Shown: piece by piece, positions 15,252-22,229 of the stretch
How the letters are laid out: each line of letters opens with the position of its first letter
Numbering within the stretch: position 1 is the stretch's first letter
DNA from: Candidatus Fermentibacterota bacterium
GTDB lineage: Bacteria > Fermentibacterota > Fermentibacteria > Fermentibacterales > JCC-6
Direction of reading: 5' to 3'
Length of the DNA stretch: 35,898 bases
Assembly (NCBI GenBank): GCA_003644925.1
Contig: QNDS01000005.1
Coordinates: 1 to 35,898, forward strand
The notes under the pieces: model-generated
The model's input: only the letters and a program-made list of their open reading frames with translations
The model's database searches: none
Told to the model about the DNA's origin: nothing
Program-made: the position numbers and the translations under genes

Positions 15252-15584
15252 ATGAGTCTAGATTTTAGCCTTGAATATGAGTGTGATGGAAATAAAATTG
15301 AAGTATTTGATAGAAATATTACACATAATTTAGGAAAAATGGCTGCACAAGCTGGTATTTATTTTGCTTTATGGAGACCAAAAGAAAAAGGTTGGGAGAA
15401 AGGAAAAGATATTATCGAAACACTTGAAAAAGGGTTAAAAAAACTTAAAGCAAAACCTGTCTTTTATAAAAAATTTAATGCTGAAAATGGATGGGGTATG
15501 TACAAGTATTTTGTTCCTTTTGTCGAAGAGTGTTTAAATGCTTGTAAAGAATATCCCAATGCAAAAATAATTGTTTCACGTTAA
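15252..15584 (+). CDS. Conserved phage protein of unknown function
   Basis: 110 aa. It belongs to a family I recognise from many phages but whose role is unknown: an N-terminal strand region (LDFSLEYECDGNKIEVFDRN), then ITHNLGKMAAQAGIYFALWR, a KAKPVFYKKFNAENGWGMY segment and VPFVEECLNACKEYPNAKI at the end. It is a soluble alpha/beta protein. Its codons are more AT-rich than those of the flanking methyltransferase. It starts from ATATG without a Shine-Dalgarno sequence, while the following gene has one. Confidence 0.7.
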   Translation: MSLDFSLEYECDGNKIEVFDRNITHNLGKMAAQAGIYFALWRPKEKGWEKGKDIIETLEKGLKKLKAKPVFYKKFNAENGWGMYKYFVPFVEECLNACKEYPNAKIIVSR

Positions 15585-15597
15585 AAGGAGCCCAACG

Positions 15598-15756
15598 ATG
15601 AAAGTAACAGTCAAGACTAAGGAGCCAGAGGTCGTTATTTGCCCTCTGTGTCGTCGGCTAACTGGGTGGAATAAGAAAATGCTCGTGTTCAAACTGATCA
15701 CAAAGGAGTGTGCAGAAGGCGAATGTGAACCCATCAACCTGAGCATGGAACTGTGA
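15598..15756 (+). CDS. 52-aa zinc-binding microprotein
   Basis: The start at 15598 is fixed by AAGGAG 7 nt upstream. The ORF-track start at 15571 lies inside the previous gene. VVICPLCRRLTGWNKK gives one CxxC knuckle and KECAEGECEP supplies two more cysteines. It sits between the unknown phage protein and the cytosine methyltransferase. The function is unknown. Confidence 0.55.
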   Translation: MKVTVKTKEPEVVICPLCRRLTGWNKKMLVFKLITKECAEGECEPINLSMEL

Positions 15757-15823
15757 GGAGGTATGTATCTCTCGGTCTGCTCGTGCCGAGTTACCAATGC
15801 GAGCCTTCCTTACCAATAAATTT

Positions 15824-16705
15824 ATGAAATATTTATCATTATTCTCTGGCATTGGAGGTTTCGAGCTAGGAATTGGAGGCAAAGCAGAATGTATCGGATA
15901 TTCTGAGATAGATAAATATGCAATCCAAATATATGAAAAACACTTCCCAACTCACACTGCCTTTGGAGACATCACAAAAATCGAGGCAGCGACACTACCG
16001 AATTTTGATCTCTTGGTGGGTGGGTTCCCGTGTCAATCCTTCTCTATTGCTGGGAAACGAGGAGGGTTTTCTGATACGCGTGGTACGCTCTTCTTTGAAA
16101 TCGCTCGGATTGCTCGGGAAAAACAACCACGCTTTTTACTCCTTGAAAATGTCAAAGGGCTTTTATCTCACGACAAAGGACGTACGTTCTACACCATCAT
16201 CTCCACGCTTGATGAATTGGGGTATGACTGTCAATGGCAAGTGCTTAACAGCAAGAATTTCGGCGTCCCACAAAACAGAGAGCGAGTGTTCATTATCGGA
16301 CATCTTAGAGGAACGCGTAGACCCCAAGTATTTCCTTTCGGAGAAGATGACAAAATATATCCTATCAACAGTAAAGGGACAAAATCAAAAACCAAACATA
16401 CTTTTTCAACTATAGCGACCAACACAAAAAGAAAAGAGAGTAATTATATTAGGCAACCACTTCGATTCCTCACAAGAAACCAAAAGAATATAGAGGGTGA
16501 TTATTCCTTCACAGTGGATGCGAGCCAAACGAGCGGGATAAGAAAAGGTGATAAAATTCGCAGACTAACTCCCACAGAGTGCGAGCGATTACAAAGCTTC
16601 CCGGACGACTGGACCGAGGGCGTGAGCGACACACAGCGCTACAAATGCCTGGGAAATGCTGTGACGGTGAACGTGGTGCAGGCGATTATAGAAAAATTAT
16701 TGTAA
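15824..16705 (+). CDS. DNA (cytosine-5) methyltransferase
   Basis: 293 aa from ATG 15824. The ORF track adds 9 residues from 15797, and the family start MKYLSLFSGIGGFE favours the shorter form. C5-MTase motifs are in order: I (FSGIGGFE), IV with catalytic Cys70 (GGFPCQSFS), VI (LLENVKGL), VIII (PQNRERVFI), a short target-recognition region at about 185-230, IX (RRLTPTECERLQSFPDDW) and X (LGNAVTVNVV). It is complete, with no adjacent restriction enzyme, so it is an orphan phage methylase, probably protecting phage DNA from host restriction. The target sequence cannot be read from the protein. Confidence 0.95.
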   Translation: MKYLSLFSGIGGFELGIGGKAECIGYSEIDKYAIQIYEKHFPTHTAFGDITKIEAATLPNFDLLVGGFPCQSFSIAGKRGGFSDTRGTLFFEIARIAREKQPRFLLLENVKGLLSHDKGRTFYTIISTLDELGYDCQWQVLNSKNFGVPQNRERVFIIGHLRGTRRPQVFPFGEDDKIYPINSKGTKSKTKHTFSTIATNTKRKESNYIRQPLRFLTRNQKNIEGDYSFTVDASQTSGIRKGDKIRRLTPTECERLQSFPDDWTEGVSDTQRYKCLGNAVTVNVVQAIIEKLL

Positions 16706-16710
16706 TCATT

Positions 16711-16896
16711 ATGAGTTTTTGCACTAAGAGATCCTACAAAAAGAAAAAAGACGCGGTGACAATGCTGAATTATGCGCGCAAAACAAGATACCGGAGGAAG
16801 AAAATACCGATACGGATATATAGATGTGAGAAGTGTGACGCATGGCACTTGACCAGTCAAGAATCTCACAAAGACGAAAAATGGCCCTGGAAATAA
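16711..16896 (+). CDS. Small basic zinc-finger phage protein
   Basis: 61 aa from ATG 16711. The ORF-track start at 16579 is inside the methylase in another frame. The sequence KRSYKKKKDA, then RIYRCEKCDAWHLTSQ, is a common phage microprotein pattern: a Lys/Arg-rich N-terminus and a C-x2-C plus W-H-L-T-S end. It probably binds nucleic acid. It is 5 nt from the methylase gene and is followed by a terminator. Confidence 0.7.
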   Translation: MSFCTKRSYKKKKDAVTMLNYARKTRYRRKKIPIRIYRCEKCDAWHLTSQESHKDEKWPWK

Positions 16897-16909
16897 AGGG
16901 GCTTTTTTT
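16884..16909 (+). terminator. Intrinsic terminator
   Basis: GCCCT (16884-16888) pairs with GGGGC (16898-16902), 9-nt loop, then seven T (16903-16909). The stem begins inside the last codons of the zinc-finger gene. It isolates the recombination operon downstream. Confidence 0.75.
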
Positions 16910-16927
16910 ATCCATAGATTGATATAG

Positions 16928-16983
16928 TTATCCACATATTGCACGATTGTACTATTGCATAGTGTGTAAAGATTGTGTATACT
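16928..16983 (+). promoter_or_regulatory. DnaA box with promoter upstream of recT
   Basis: A perfect DnaA box TTATCCACA (16928-16936) and a near-match TTATCCATA (16908-16916) precede a possible promoter, TTGCAT (16955-16960), 17-bp spacer, TATACT (16978-16983). The layout copies that at 13781-13827, with a DnaA box just upstream of a promoter. Confidence 0.5.
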
Positions 16984-17012
16984 TTGTGCAGAAAGGTCGG
17001 ATACTTTACTTA

Positions 17013-17018
17013 TATAAT
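17013..17018 (+). promoter_or_regulatory. -10 box close to recT start
   Basis: TATAAT, 9 nt before the ATG at 17028, without a recognisable -35 or Shine-Dalgarno sequence. A transcript from here would be leaderless or nearly so. Confidence 0.5.
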
Positions 17019-17027
17019 AAATTGAAT

Positions 17028-17957
17028 ATGACAAAAAATATAGTCATAAAAACCGAAGGAGATTTGAAACTTGTACTACACAATGAGTACATGAAACAGA
17101 TCAAAAACTTTTTCGGTGACGACAAAAAAGCAATGAAATTTTTGTCTTGCGTAATTGGCGCGGTACAGAAGACGCCGAAACTTCTTGAGTGTGATGGTAA
17201 AAGTCTCGTGAACTCTTTTATGAAGATGGCACAGCTCGGACTTATGCCGAGTGATGTGAGCGGCGAGGCGTATGTATTACCCTACAAAAACAAAGGGGTG
17301 CAGGAGGCACAATTTCAACTCGGATACCAGGGTCTTATTACTCTATTCTATAGGGCAGGAGGCCAGCGCTTGCGTGCGGAGATCATCCGCAAAAATGATA
17401 CATTCTCTTATGAGAATGGAGAGATCAAACACACCGTCGACATCTTCAAAACAAAGAAGCAGAGAGGTGAAGCGGTGGGCGCGTATGCCATTGCTACTCT
17501 TGCGAGCGGTCACGAAATTGCTCACGCAATGAATGCAGAAGATATCCTCGACTTTGGGAAAAAATTCTCAAAATCATTCGGATCAAAATATACACCATGG
17601 GCAGAAGACAATGACCCGGAATTGTGGATGTGGAAAAAGACGGTGATGAAGCAGCTCGGGAAACTGTTGCCAAAAAATGAGACGATCAACCGTGCCATTG
17701 CAGAAGATAACGAAGAGAGCCGAATGAGTGATCGAATAAAAAAAGCAAGCGAAGAGTCCGAAGGTTTGAAAATCAGCGACATTGTCAAAGATCAAGACGA
17801 GCCGGAGTCGCAGGAAGGCTTGATCGAGGATGATGCGGAAGAACCGCCAGAGGCGGAGTGTAATGGTTGTGCTGGTCCGATATCAGAAGAGGAGAAAAAA
17901 TACTCACTTGATAAATTCGGGAAATCTCTTTGCAGAGGTTGCCAGGAAGGCCAATAA
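17028..17957 (+). CDS. recT: RecT-family single-strand annealing protein
   Basis: 309 aa from ATG 17028. The ORF track extends to 16947, through the promoter. The core is typical RecT: helical N-terminus, then LVNSFMKMAQLGLMPSDVSG, EAYVLPYKNKG, QFQLGYQGLITLFYRAG and an MWKKTVMKQLGKLLPKN segment. RecT coats single strands and anneals them in phage recombination. The last 35 residues carry two CxxC pairs (CNGCAG, CRGCQ) after an acidic linker, a zinc-binding tail that may contact a partner. The exonuclease usually paired with RecT is replaced here by the fusion protein 3 nt downstream. Confidence 0.9.
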   Translation: MTKNIVIKTEGDLKLVLHNEYMKQIKNFFGDDKKAMKFLSCVIGAVQKTPKLLECDGKSLVNSFMKMAQLGLMPSDVSGEAYVLPYKNKGVQEAQFQLGYQGLITLFYRAGGQRLRAEIIRKNDTFSYENGEIKHTVDIFKTKKQRGEAVGAYAIATLASGHEIAHAMNAEDILDFGKKFSKSFGSKYTPWAEDNDPELWMWKKTVMKQLGKLLPKNETINRAIAEDNEESRMSDRIKKASEESEGLKISDIVKDQDEPESQEGLIEDDAEEPPEAECNGCAGPISEEEKKYSLDKFGKSLCRGCQEGQ

Positions 17958-17960
17958 TAT

Positions 17961-19952
17961 ATGACTAAGAAACTAAACAAAGTCCCGAAGGTCAAGAAGG
18001 GTGTAATGAGATATCGGTCTAATAATTTTCCGGTGAAATATTACTCGTATTCATCGCTAAACCTCTTCGCAACTAACCCCTTGATGTTCAAAATTAGATA
18101 TGTCAACCTTGACCGTATAGATTCCACGAGAAGCATATCTGGTGTAATAGGTACCGCCTTTCACAAAGCAATGGAGGTGTACTTCGGTGGAAACCCGGAC
18201 ATGAAACCGAAGGATGAGGAGGATGCGATCAAACTCGGGCTTGAGACCGGCATGGATTTTCTGAATAAATATCAAGAGGGCTGGATCGAATATTCAAAGA
18301 CAGTTCCGGCAAAACAAAAAGCGCTCGAATTATTGAGCTTCATGTACACCTCATACGTGAAGGAGAAGCCACACAAGAAGGATGAAGAGCTTTTAGGTAG
18401 TGAACTTGAGATAAGTGTACCCATAGACATAGAATGGCGCGGAAAAACGCTCGTATTGCCGATCCCGCTCAAGGGGTTCATGGACAAAGTGATTCGTGTT
18501 GATGGGAAACTCAAGATTGTTGATTATAAGACGTGTCGATCTTTCTCGAACCCGGACAAAATTGATGGCAGGAAAATGCTGCAGGCGATTCAATATTATT
18601 TTCTTGTGTACGCATATTTCGGAGAGGAGCCATACTCAATGATCTATGAAGAGGTGAAGAGCTCAAAAAATAGAGACGGAAGCAAACAGGTGAAGGAATA
18701 CGAGATCGTATTTGCGGAAAATGATTTGTATTTTGATTTTTATTTGCGCTTATATGATGATGTAACGCGTGCACTAGCAGGCGAACAAGTCTATGTACCG
18801 AACCTTGATACCTTTTTCGATAATGAGGTCGGTATCATATCGTATATTCACCGCCTGGACATGTCAGAAGAGCAGGCGCAGATGATGAAAAAACACAAGG
18901 TCGATAATCTCACAGATCTACTCAAGCAAAAGATACAGACAGCCGGAAACATGCGACAGCTTATGAAGACGGTGGAAACAAAATTTGTATCTGCGAAAAA
19001 TCTAAACTATAGTCGTATGAAAAACGAAGAAAAAATCACAACCAAAATGATGGAGCATGGTATGATGATCCAGTTCCATGACAAGATAGAGGGCGCGACT
19101 GTTGACTTGTACCGCTACACGCCATCTATAGGGTTGAAAATGAGCCAGCTCAAAAACTATGCTGCAGACATAGAGCAGGTACTCGGAAAAACGGGCATCC
19201 GAATATTGGCGCCGATACCAAACTCGACAATGATCGGGCTTGAAGTACCAAAGGACGAGCGATATTTCCCGGCGCTTCCGGAAGCAAGCGGGGATTTCAA
19301 TATAGCGATAGGTCAAACAATTCTCGGAGAAACGAAGCGCTTTGACTTGAGAGACGCTCCGCATTTGTTAGTCGCCGGCGCAACCGGAAGCGGTAAAAGT
19401 GTATTCTTGAACAGTATGATTGAGCAACTTGCATGTATTGATAATATTGATCTGCATTTGTTCGATCCGAAGATGGTCGAGCTCGTACAGTACGAAGACA
19501 AGGCAATGCAATATTTCAGCGATCATGTTGAGATCAACGAAGCCCTCGAATACTTGGTCCTCGAGATGGAGGAGCGATACGAAAAAATGAAGAAAATAAA
19601 AGCCCGTAATATTGAGCAGGCCGGCAATATGAATTATAAGTTTGTGGTGATCGATGAGTTCGGAGATCTCACAGTCAACAATGACAGGGTACAGCGTAAC
19701 GTATTGCTACTAGCACAGAAGGCTCGAGCCGCCGGTATCCATATGATTATCGCCACACAGAGGCCGTCTGTCGATGTGATAAGCGGTACGATCAAAGCGA
19801 ACTTTCCTACAAAGGCAGTTTTCAGAGTAGCAAAAGAGGTGGACTCTCGCGTCGTTCTTGATATGGCCGGAGCAGAGAAGCTCGCCGGGAAAGGTGATAT
19901 GTTATTCTCAAGCGAAGCGGGCATCGAGCGCCTGCAAGGCTTTAATATTTAG
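17961..19952 (+). CDS. PD-(D/E)XK nuclease fused to FtsK-type DNA translocase
   Basis: 663 aa, one uninterrupted frame. Residues about 25-265 are a RecB/Cas4-type nuclease: His68 in GTAFHKAMEVYF, Asp175 in KGFMDKVIRV, Asp188 and Lys190 in KIVDYKT, and the Q-motif QAIQYYFLVYAYF. No four-Cys iron-sulfur set is present. Residues about 355-663 are an FtsK/SpoIIIE alpha-beta motor: a VDLYRYTPSIGLKMSQLKNY beta domain, Walker A GATGSGKS (473-480), FDPKMVEL, Walker B VVIDEFGDL, and ATQRPSVDVISGTIKANFPT. The gamma DNA-reading domain is absent. Next to recT, it probably makes single-stranded tails for annealing, the motor feeding DNA to the nuclease. I know of no described fusion of this kind. Confidence 0.85.
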   Translation: MTKKLNKVPKVKKGVMRYRSNNFPVKYYSYSSLNLFATNPLMFKIRYVNLDRIDSTRSISGVIGTAFHKAMEVYFGGNPDMKPKDEEDAIKLGLETGMDFLNKYQEGWIEYSKTVPAKQKALELLSFMYTSYVKEKPHKKDEELLGSELEISVPIDIEWRGKTLVLPIPLKGFMDKVIRVDGKLKIVDYKTCRSFSNPDKIDGRKMLQAIQYYFLVYAYFGEEPYSMIYEEVKSSKNRDGSKQVKEYEIVFAENDLYFDFYLRLYDDVTRALAGEQVYVPNLDTFFDNEVGIISYIHRLDMSEEQAQMMKKHKVDNLTDLLKQKIQTAGNMRQLMKTVETKFVSAKNLNYSRMKNEEKITTKMMEHGMMIQFHDKIEGATVDLYRYTPSIGLKMSQLKNYAADIEQVLGKTGIRILAPIPNSTMIGLEVPKDERYFPALPEASGDFNIAIGQTILGETKRFDLRDAPHLLVAGATGSGKSVFLNSMIEQLACIDNIDLHLFDPKMVELVQYEDKAMQYFSDHVEINEALEYLVLEMEERYEKMKKIKARNIEQAGNMNYKFVVIDEFGDLTVNNDRVQRNVLLLAQKARAAGIHMIIATQRPSVDVISGTIKANFPTKAVFRVAKEVDSRVVLDMAGAEKLAGKGDMLFSSEAGIERLQGFNI

Positions 19953-19956
19953 TCTT

Positions 19957-20274
19957 ATGGAAAAAGTACCAAAACAAATTATAAAACTTGAAATGTTGGT
20001 CGCGGACATTATGGATATAGATATTCCGGGGATGAGGTCTCCCAATAGAGAAAAATTGTGTTCAGTCGCACGATCTATTGTTTGGTTCGTTGCACACAAA
20101 GAGCTAGGATATACATCTACATTTCTCGGAAGGCTTTACAACAGACACCATTCTACAATTTTGGCAGGAGTCAAAAAAATAGAAAAAATTCAAAAATTGG
20201 AGAATGCGCAAACATTGTTAAAAAACATGAAGAAGGAAAATAAGGATATTTTCGAGCTTATTTTTCCTCTCTAG
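19957..20274 (+). CDS. Stand-alone DnaA domain IV DNA-binding protein
   Basis: 105 aa from ATG 19957. The ORF-track start at 19858 overlaps the fusion gene. Residues about 25-85 match DnaA domain IV: RSPNREKLCSVARSIVWFVA, then LGRLYNRHHSTILAGVKKIEKI, where RHHST stands for the DnaA signature [RN]DH[ST]T. Domains I to III (helicase loading, AAA+ ATPase) are missing. The protein should bind TTATCCACA. Its stop codon is 2 nt from the first of several such boxes. It could compete with host DnaA, bend the origin to help it, or act as a transcription regulator at the boxes beside promoters. Confidence 0.8.
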   Translation: MEKVPKQIIKLEMLVADIMDIDIPGMRSPNREKLCSVARSIVWFVAHKELGYTSTFLGRLYNRHHSTILAGVKKIEKIQKLENAQTLLKNMKKENKDIFELIFPL

Positions 20275-20276
20275 CT

Positions 20277-20527
20277 TGTGGATAAGTATGTGGATAACTT
20301 GGGGGTAAAATTTTAACGCCATTTATTATCCCCATTTCATCCCCTGTTTATCTACAGCCATTGTGGATAATTTCGGGGATTTGGGGATAACAAAAAAACA
20401 AATTGTCTCAAGTAAAACATCTCTCCGTACACAATGTTTACACATGTTATGTACTCTATCCACAGGCTCTACTACTACTACTATTTATATAAATAAATAT
20501 AGTAATAATAGTAGAGCCTGTGGATAA
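20277..20527. other. Putative phage replication origin (oriC-like)
   Basis: Intergenic 267 nt. DnaA boxes: TGTGGATAA at 20277-20285, 20289-20297, 20362-20370 and 20519-20527 (all minus), CTATCCACA at 20456-20464 (plus, 8/9). Weaker sites: TTATCCCCA 20326-20334, TTATCTACA 20348-20356, TGGGGATAA 20382-20390. The right end has two mirrored units, each a DnaA box, a GGCT spacer and five trinucleotides (CTA x5 at 20469-20483; CTA CTA TTA TTA CTA on the minus strand at 20514-20500), meeting at a 16-bp all-AT core (20484-20499). That is the known order of bacterial basal unwinding elements (box, GC spacer, DnaA-trio, AT-rich core), present twice. Confidence 0.8.
20457..20526. repeat. Large inverted repeat at the origin
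   Basis: Arms 20457-20484 and 20499-20526: 18 perfect pairs at the base, then 10 positions with two mismatches, around a 14-nt AT loop. A DnaA box lies at the base of each arm and the trios lie within the stem. There is no T tract, so a terminator is unlikely. It can extrude as a cruciform or fold as a hairpin in single-stranded DNA. Confidence 0.9.
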
Positions 20528-20541
20528 GTCATCAAATTTAT

Positions 20542-20925
20542 ATGAAAAAAGAAATATTACACTTCACCATTCAAGGAGAGCTCACGGAACTAAACACATA
20601 CACCAAAAAAAATAGGAGTAGCAAATTTGCCGGGAGTAAAATCAAAAAAGAGGAGACCGACAGGGTCGCGCTCGAGGCGAAAGCAGCAAGGATCAAGCCG
20701 GTGGTGAATTATCCGGTATTTATTCAGTACCGCTGGTATTCAAAAGACCGAAGAAAAGATATAGACAATGTGGCGTTTGCAAAGAAGTTTATAAACGACG
20801 GCCTTGTAGTTGCGGGTGTGCTCAAAGATGATTCGAGGAAATGTGTGCGTGGATTTTCAGATTATTTTTTTATCGACAAAAAGAATCCACGAGTGGAGGT
20901 CTATATAATTTTTGAGGATATGTAG
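20542..20925 (+). CDS. rusA: RusA-like Holliday junction resolvase
   Basis: 127 aa. RusA signature: RRKDIDNVAFAKKFINDGLV (Asp73, Asp75, Lys81/82) followed by VLKDDSRK (Asp96, Asp97), which supply the metal-binding acids and catalytic Lys of the family. Size matches RusA (about 120 aa). It resolves branched recombination intermediates before packaging and completes the recT/nuclease-motor set. It starts 14 nt after the last DnaA box of the origin and has no Shine-Dalgarno sequence. Confidence 0.85.
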   Translation: MKKEILHFTIQGELTELNTYTKKNRSSKFAGSKIKKEETDRVALEAKAARIKPVVNYPVFIQYRWYSKDRRKDIDNVAFAKKFINDGLVVAGVLKDDSRKCVRGFSDYFFIDKKNPRVEVYIIFEDM

Positions 20926-20927
20926 AG

Positions 20928-20936
20928 TTATCCACG
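20928..20936 (+). promoter_or_regulatory. Near-consensus DnaA box
   Basis: TTATCCACG (8/9), 2 nt after the rusA stop and about 46 nt before the next gene. It may extend the origin cluster or regulate the genes that follow. Confidence 0.5.
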
Positions 20937-20981
20937 GCACACTATTGCGTAATCATACAAACCATGATAACATGGCAATAT

Positions 20982-21200
20982 ATGAAAAATGAAAAAACAA
21001 AGCAGAAATATCGTAGATCTTATTCTATTGATGTGAAGTCTGCTCACAAACTAGCAAGAGCATCGTTTGAGATGACCGAAAGGCTTGTGAGTAAGACTGT
21101 AACACGTCAAGATATTCTCGATGCTCAAATTGAGATTATGGTCACAGACAGAAAATACTTTGAAAAAGTATTTGCCTACATCAAGAAAAATAAAAAATAG
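20982..21200 (+). CDS. Small basic protein, possible RHH-type regulator
   Basis: 72 aa from the ATATATG at 20982. An in-frame ATG at 20964 would add 6 residues, and the chosen start has the usual ATATG context. Lys/Arg-rich at both ends, with SIDVKSAHKLARASFEMTER and a TRQDILDAQIEIM helix that vaguely resembles ribbon-helix-helix or other small DNA-binding proteins. The family is not recognised. It is 2 nt from the LicD-like gene. Confidence 0.5.
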   Translation: MKNEKTKQKYRRSYSIDVKSAHKLARASFEMTERLVSKTVTRQDILDAQIEIMVTDRKYFEKVFAYIKKNKK

Positions 21201-21202
21201 GT

Positions 21203-21832
21203 ATGTCAGATTCAAAAACAGTCGCAACAAAAAACCTTTTTGATTTTGCTGATATTTTAGAACGGCTCGGTATACCTTTTTTTCTTGAAGGTGGCACACT
21301 TCTCGGTGCATATCGCGATGGTGATTTTTGTCTCGGTGATGAAAATGATATTGATCTTGGATCGTATGCAAAATATCAAGATAGGATCCCCGAAATAATC
21401 GAAGCAGCGAAAAAAGAAGGATTCAAACTGTATCACCACTGGACAGGAGATCCACGGGCGCCGGGCAAAGCACAAGAGATCGCCATTGTCCGTGGTACTT
21501 GTTTGATTCCAGAGTTATCAGTAGAAAAACAGATGAAAATAGACTTGTTTTTTTATGAGGAAAAAGAGGATAAAGCATGGACTTGCGTATACAAAAAAAA
21601 CAGATGCACACCGCGCGTCGTACCATTGGCAAGTATCAGAGACCTCGGAATTATTGCTTTCAAAGGACGCCCATTCAATAGACCCGGCAACATAGAAGCC
21701 TACCTCGAGCACACATACGGCGACTGGAAGACTCCAATACACAGGAGAGATTATAGCTGTTATAATCCGGATCAACTCAAAGCATTACAACCTGATTTTA
21801 AATTTTATGAAAAAGGAGACTCTGATTTTTAA
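21203..21832 (+). CDS. LicD-like nucleotidyltransferase-fold phosphotransferase
   Basis: 209 aa. FFLEGGTLLGAYRDGDF followed by DENDIDLGSY is the LicD/fukutin signature (GGTLLGA..R, then the D-x-D metal site). The C-terminal FNRPGNIEAYLEHTYGDWKTP is also typical of the family. LicD proteins move phosphocholine or a similar phospho-group from a CDP-activated donor onto surface glycans. A cytidylyltransferase gene overlaps its 3' end by 26 nt and could supply that donor. The target may be host surface polymer or a virion glycan. Confidence 0.85.
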   Translation: MSDSKTVATKNLFDFADILERLGIPFFLEGGTLLGAYRDGDFCLGDENDIDLGSYAKYQDRIPEIIEAAKKEGFKLYHHWTGDPRAPGKAQEIAIVRGTCLIPELSVEKQMKIDLFFYEEKEDKAWTCVYKKNRCTPRVVPLASIRDLGIIAFKGRPFNRPGNIEAYLEHTYGDWKTPIHRRDYSCYNPDQLKALQPDFKFYEKGDSDF

Positions 21833-22229
21833 CGCCGGAATTTATGATCTCATGCACAGAGGGCATTTGAATCTTTTGCGCAGGATGAGAGAACGATCCG
21901 ACAAATTGGTTATCGTCATACACGATGACAAATCTTGTTTTGAAATCAAAGACAAAATACCGATTCAAGATCTAGATCATCGCATAAACAATCTCACCAT
22001 AATCAATATACCGGACGAGATTTACCCTGCATATACTGCGGATCCGGCAATGATATTCGCAAAGATCATCCACAAATACAGCGATGAATATGATTTAATT
22101 TACATGCGTGGCGATGATCTTGTCGATGATTTTCCAGGAAAATGGCAGCTAGAGGAGCATGGCATAAAAATCGAATACCTACCCTACACAAAAGGCGTGA
22201 GTAGTTCGCAAATTAAAGATTCACTATGA
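21807..22229 (+). CDS. Cytidylyltransferase (TagD / CTP-phosphate type)
   Basis: 140 aa. HRGH at residues 17-20 in GIYDLMHRGHLNLL is the HxGH active site of the cytidylyltransferase superfamily, and GVSSSQIKDSL near the end is the [IV]S[ST][ST]xI[RK] motif. Size matches glycerol-3-phosphate cytidylyltransferase. It should make a CDP-alcohol such as CDP-glycerol or CDP-choline, a natural donor for the LicD-like protein it overlaps. The exact substrate cannot be fixed from sequence. Confidence 0.85.
   Translation: MKKETLIFNAGIYDLMHRGHLNLLRRMRERSDKLVIVIHDDKSCFEIKDKIPIQDLDHRINNLTIINIPDEIYPAYTADPAMIFAKIIHKYSDEYDLIYMRGDDLVDDFPGKWQLEEHGIKIEYLPYTKGVSSSQIKDSL

Noticed and set aside
15763-15819. 18-aa ORF after GAGGAGGT upstream of the methylase
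   Set aside because: Shine-Dalgarno to ATG spacing is only about 1 nt and the peptide is unremarkable. A CTCGG/CCGAG hairpin covers it.
20457-20526. Origin inverted repeat as a transcription terminator
   Set aside because: No T tract on either side, extended AT-rich upper stem, and DnaA boxes at both bases. Origin use explains more.
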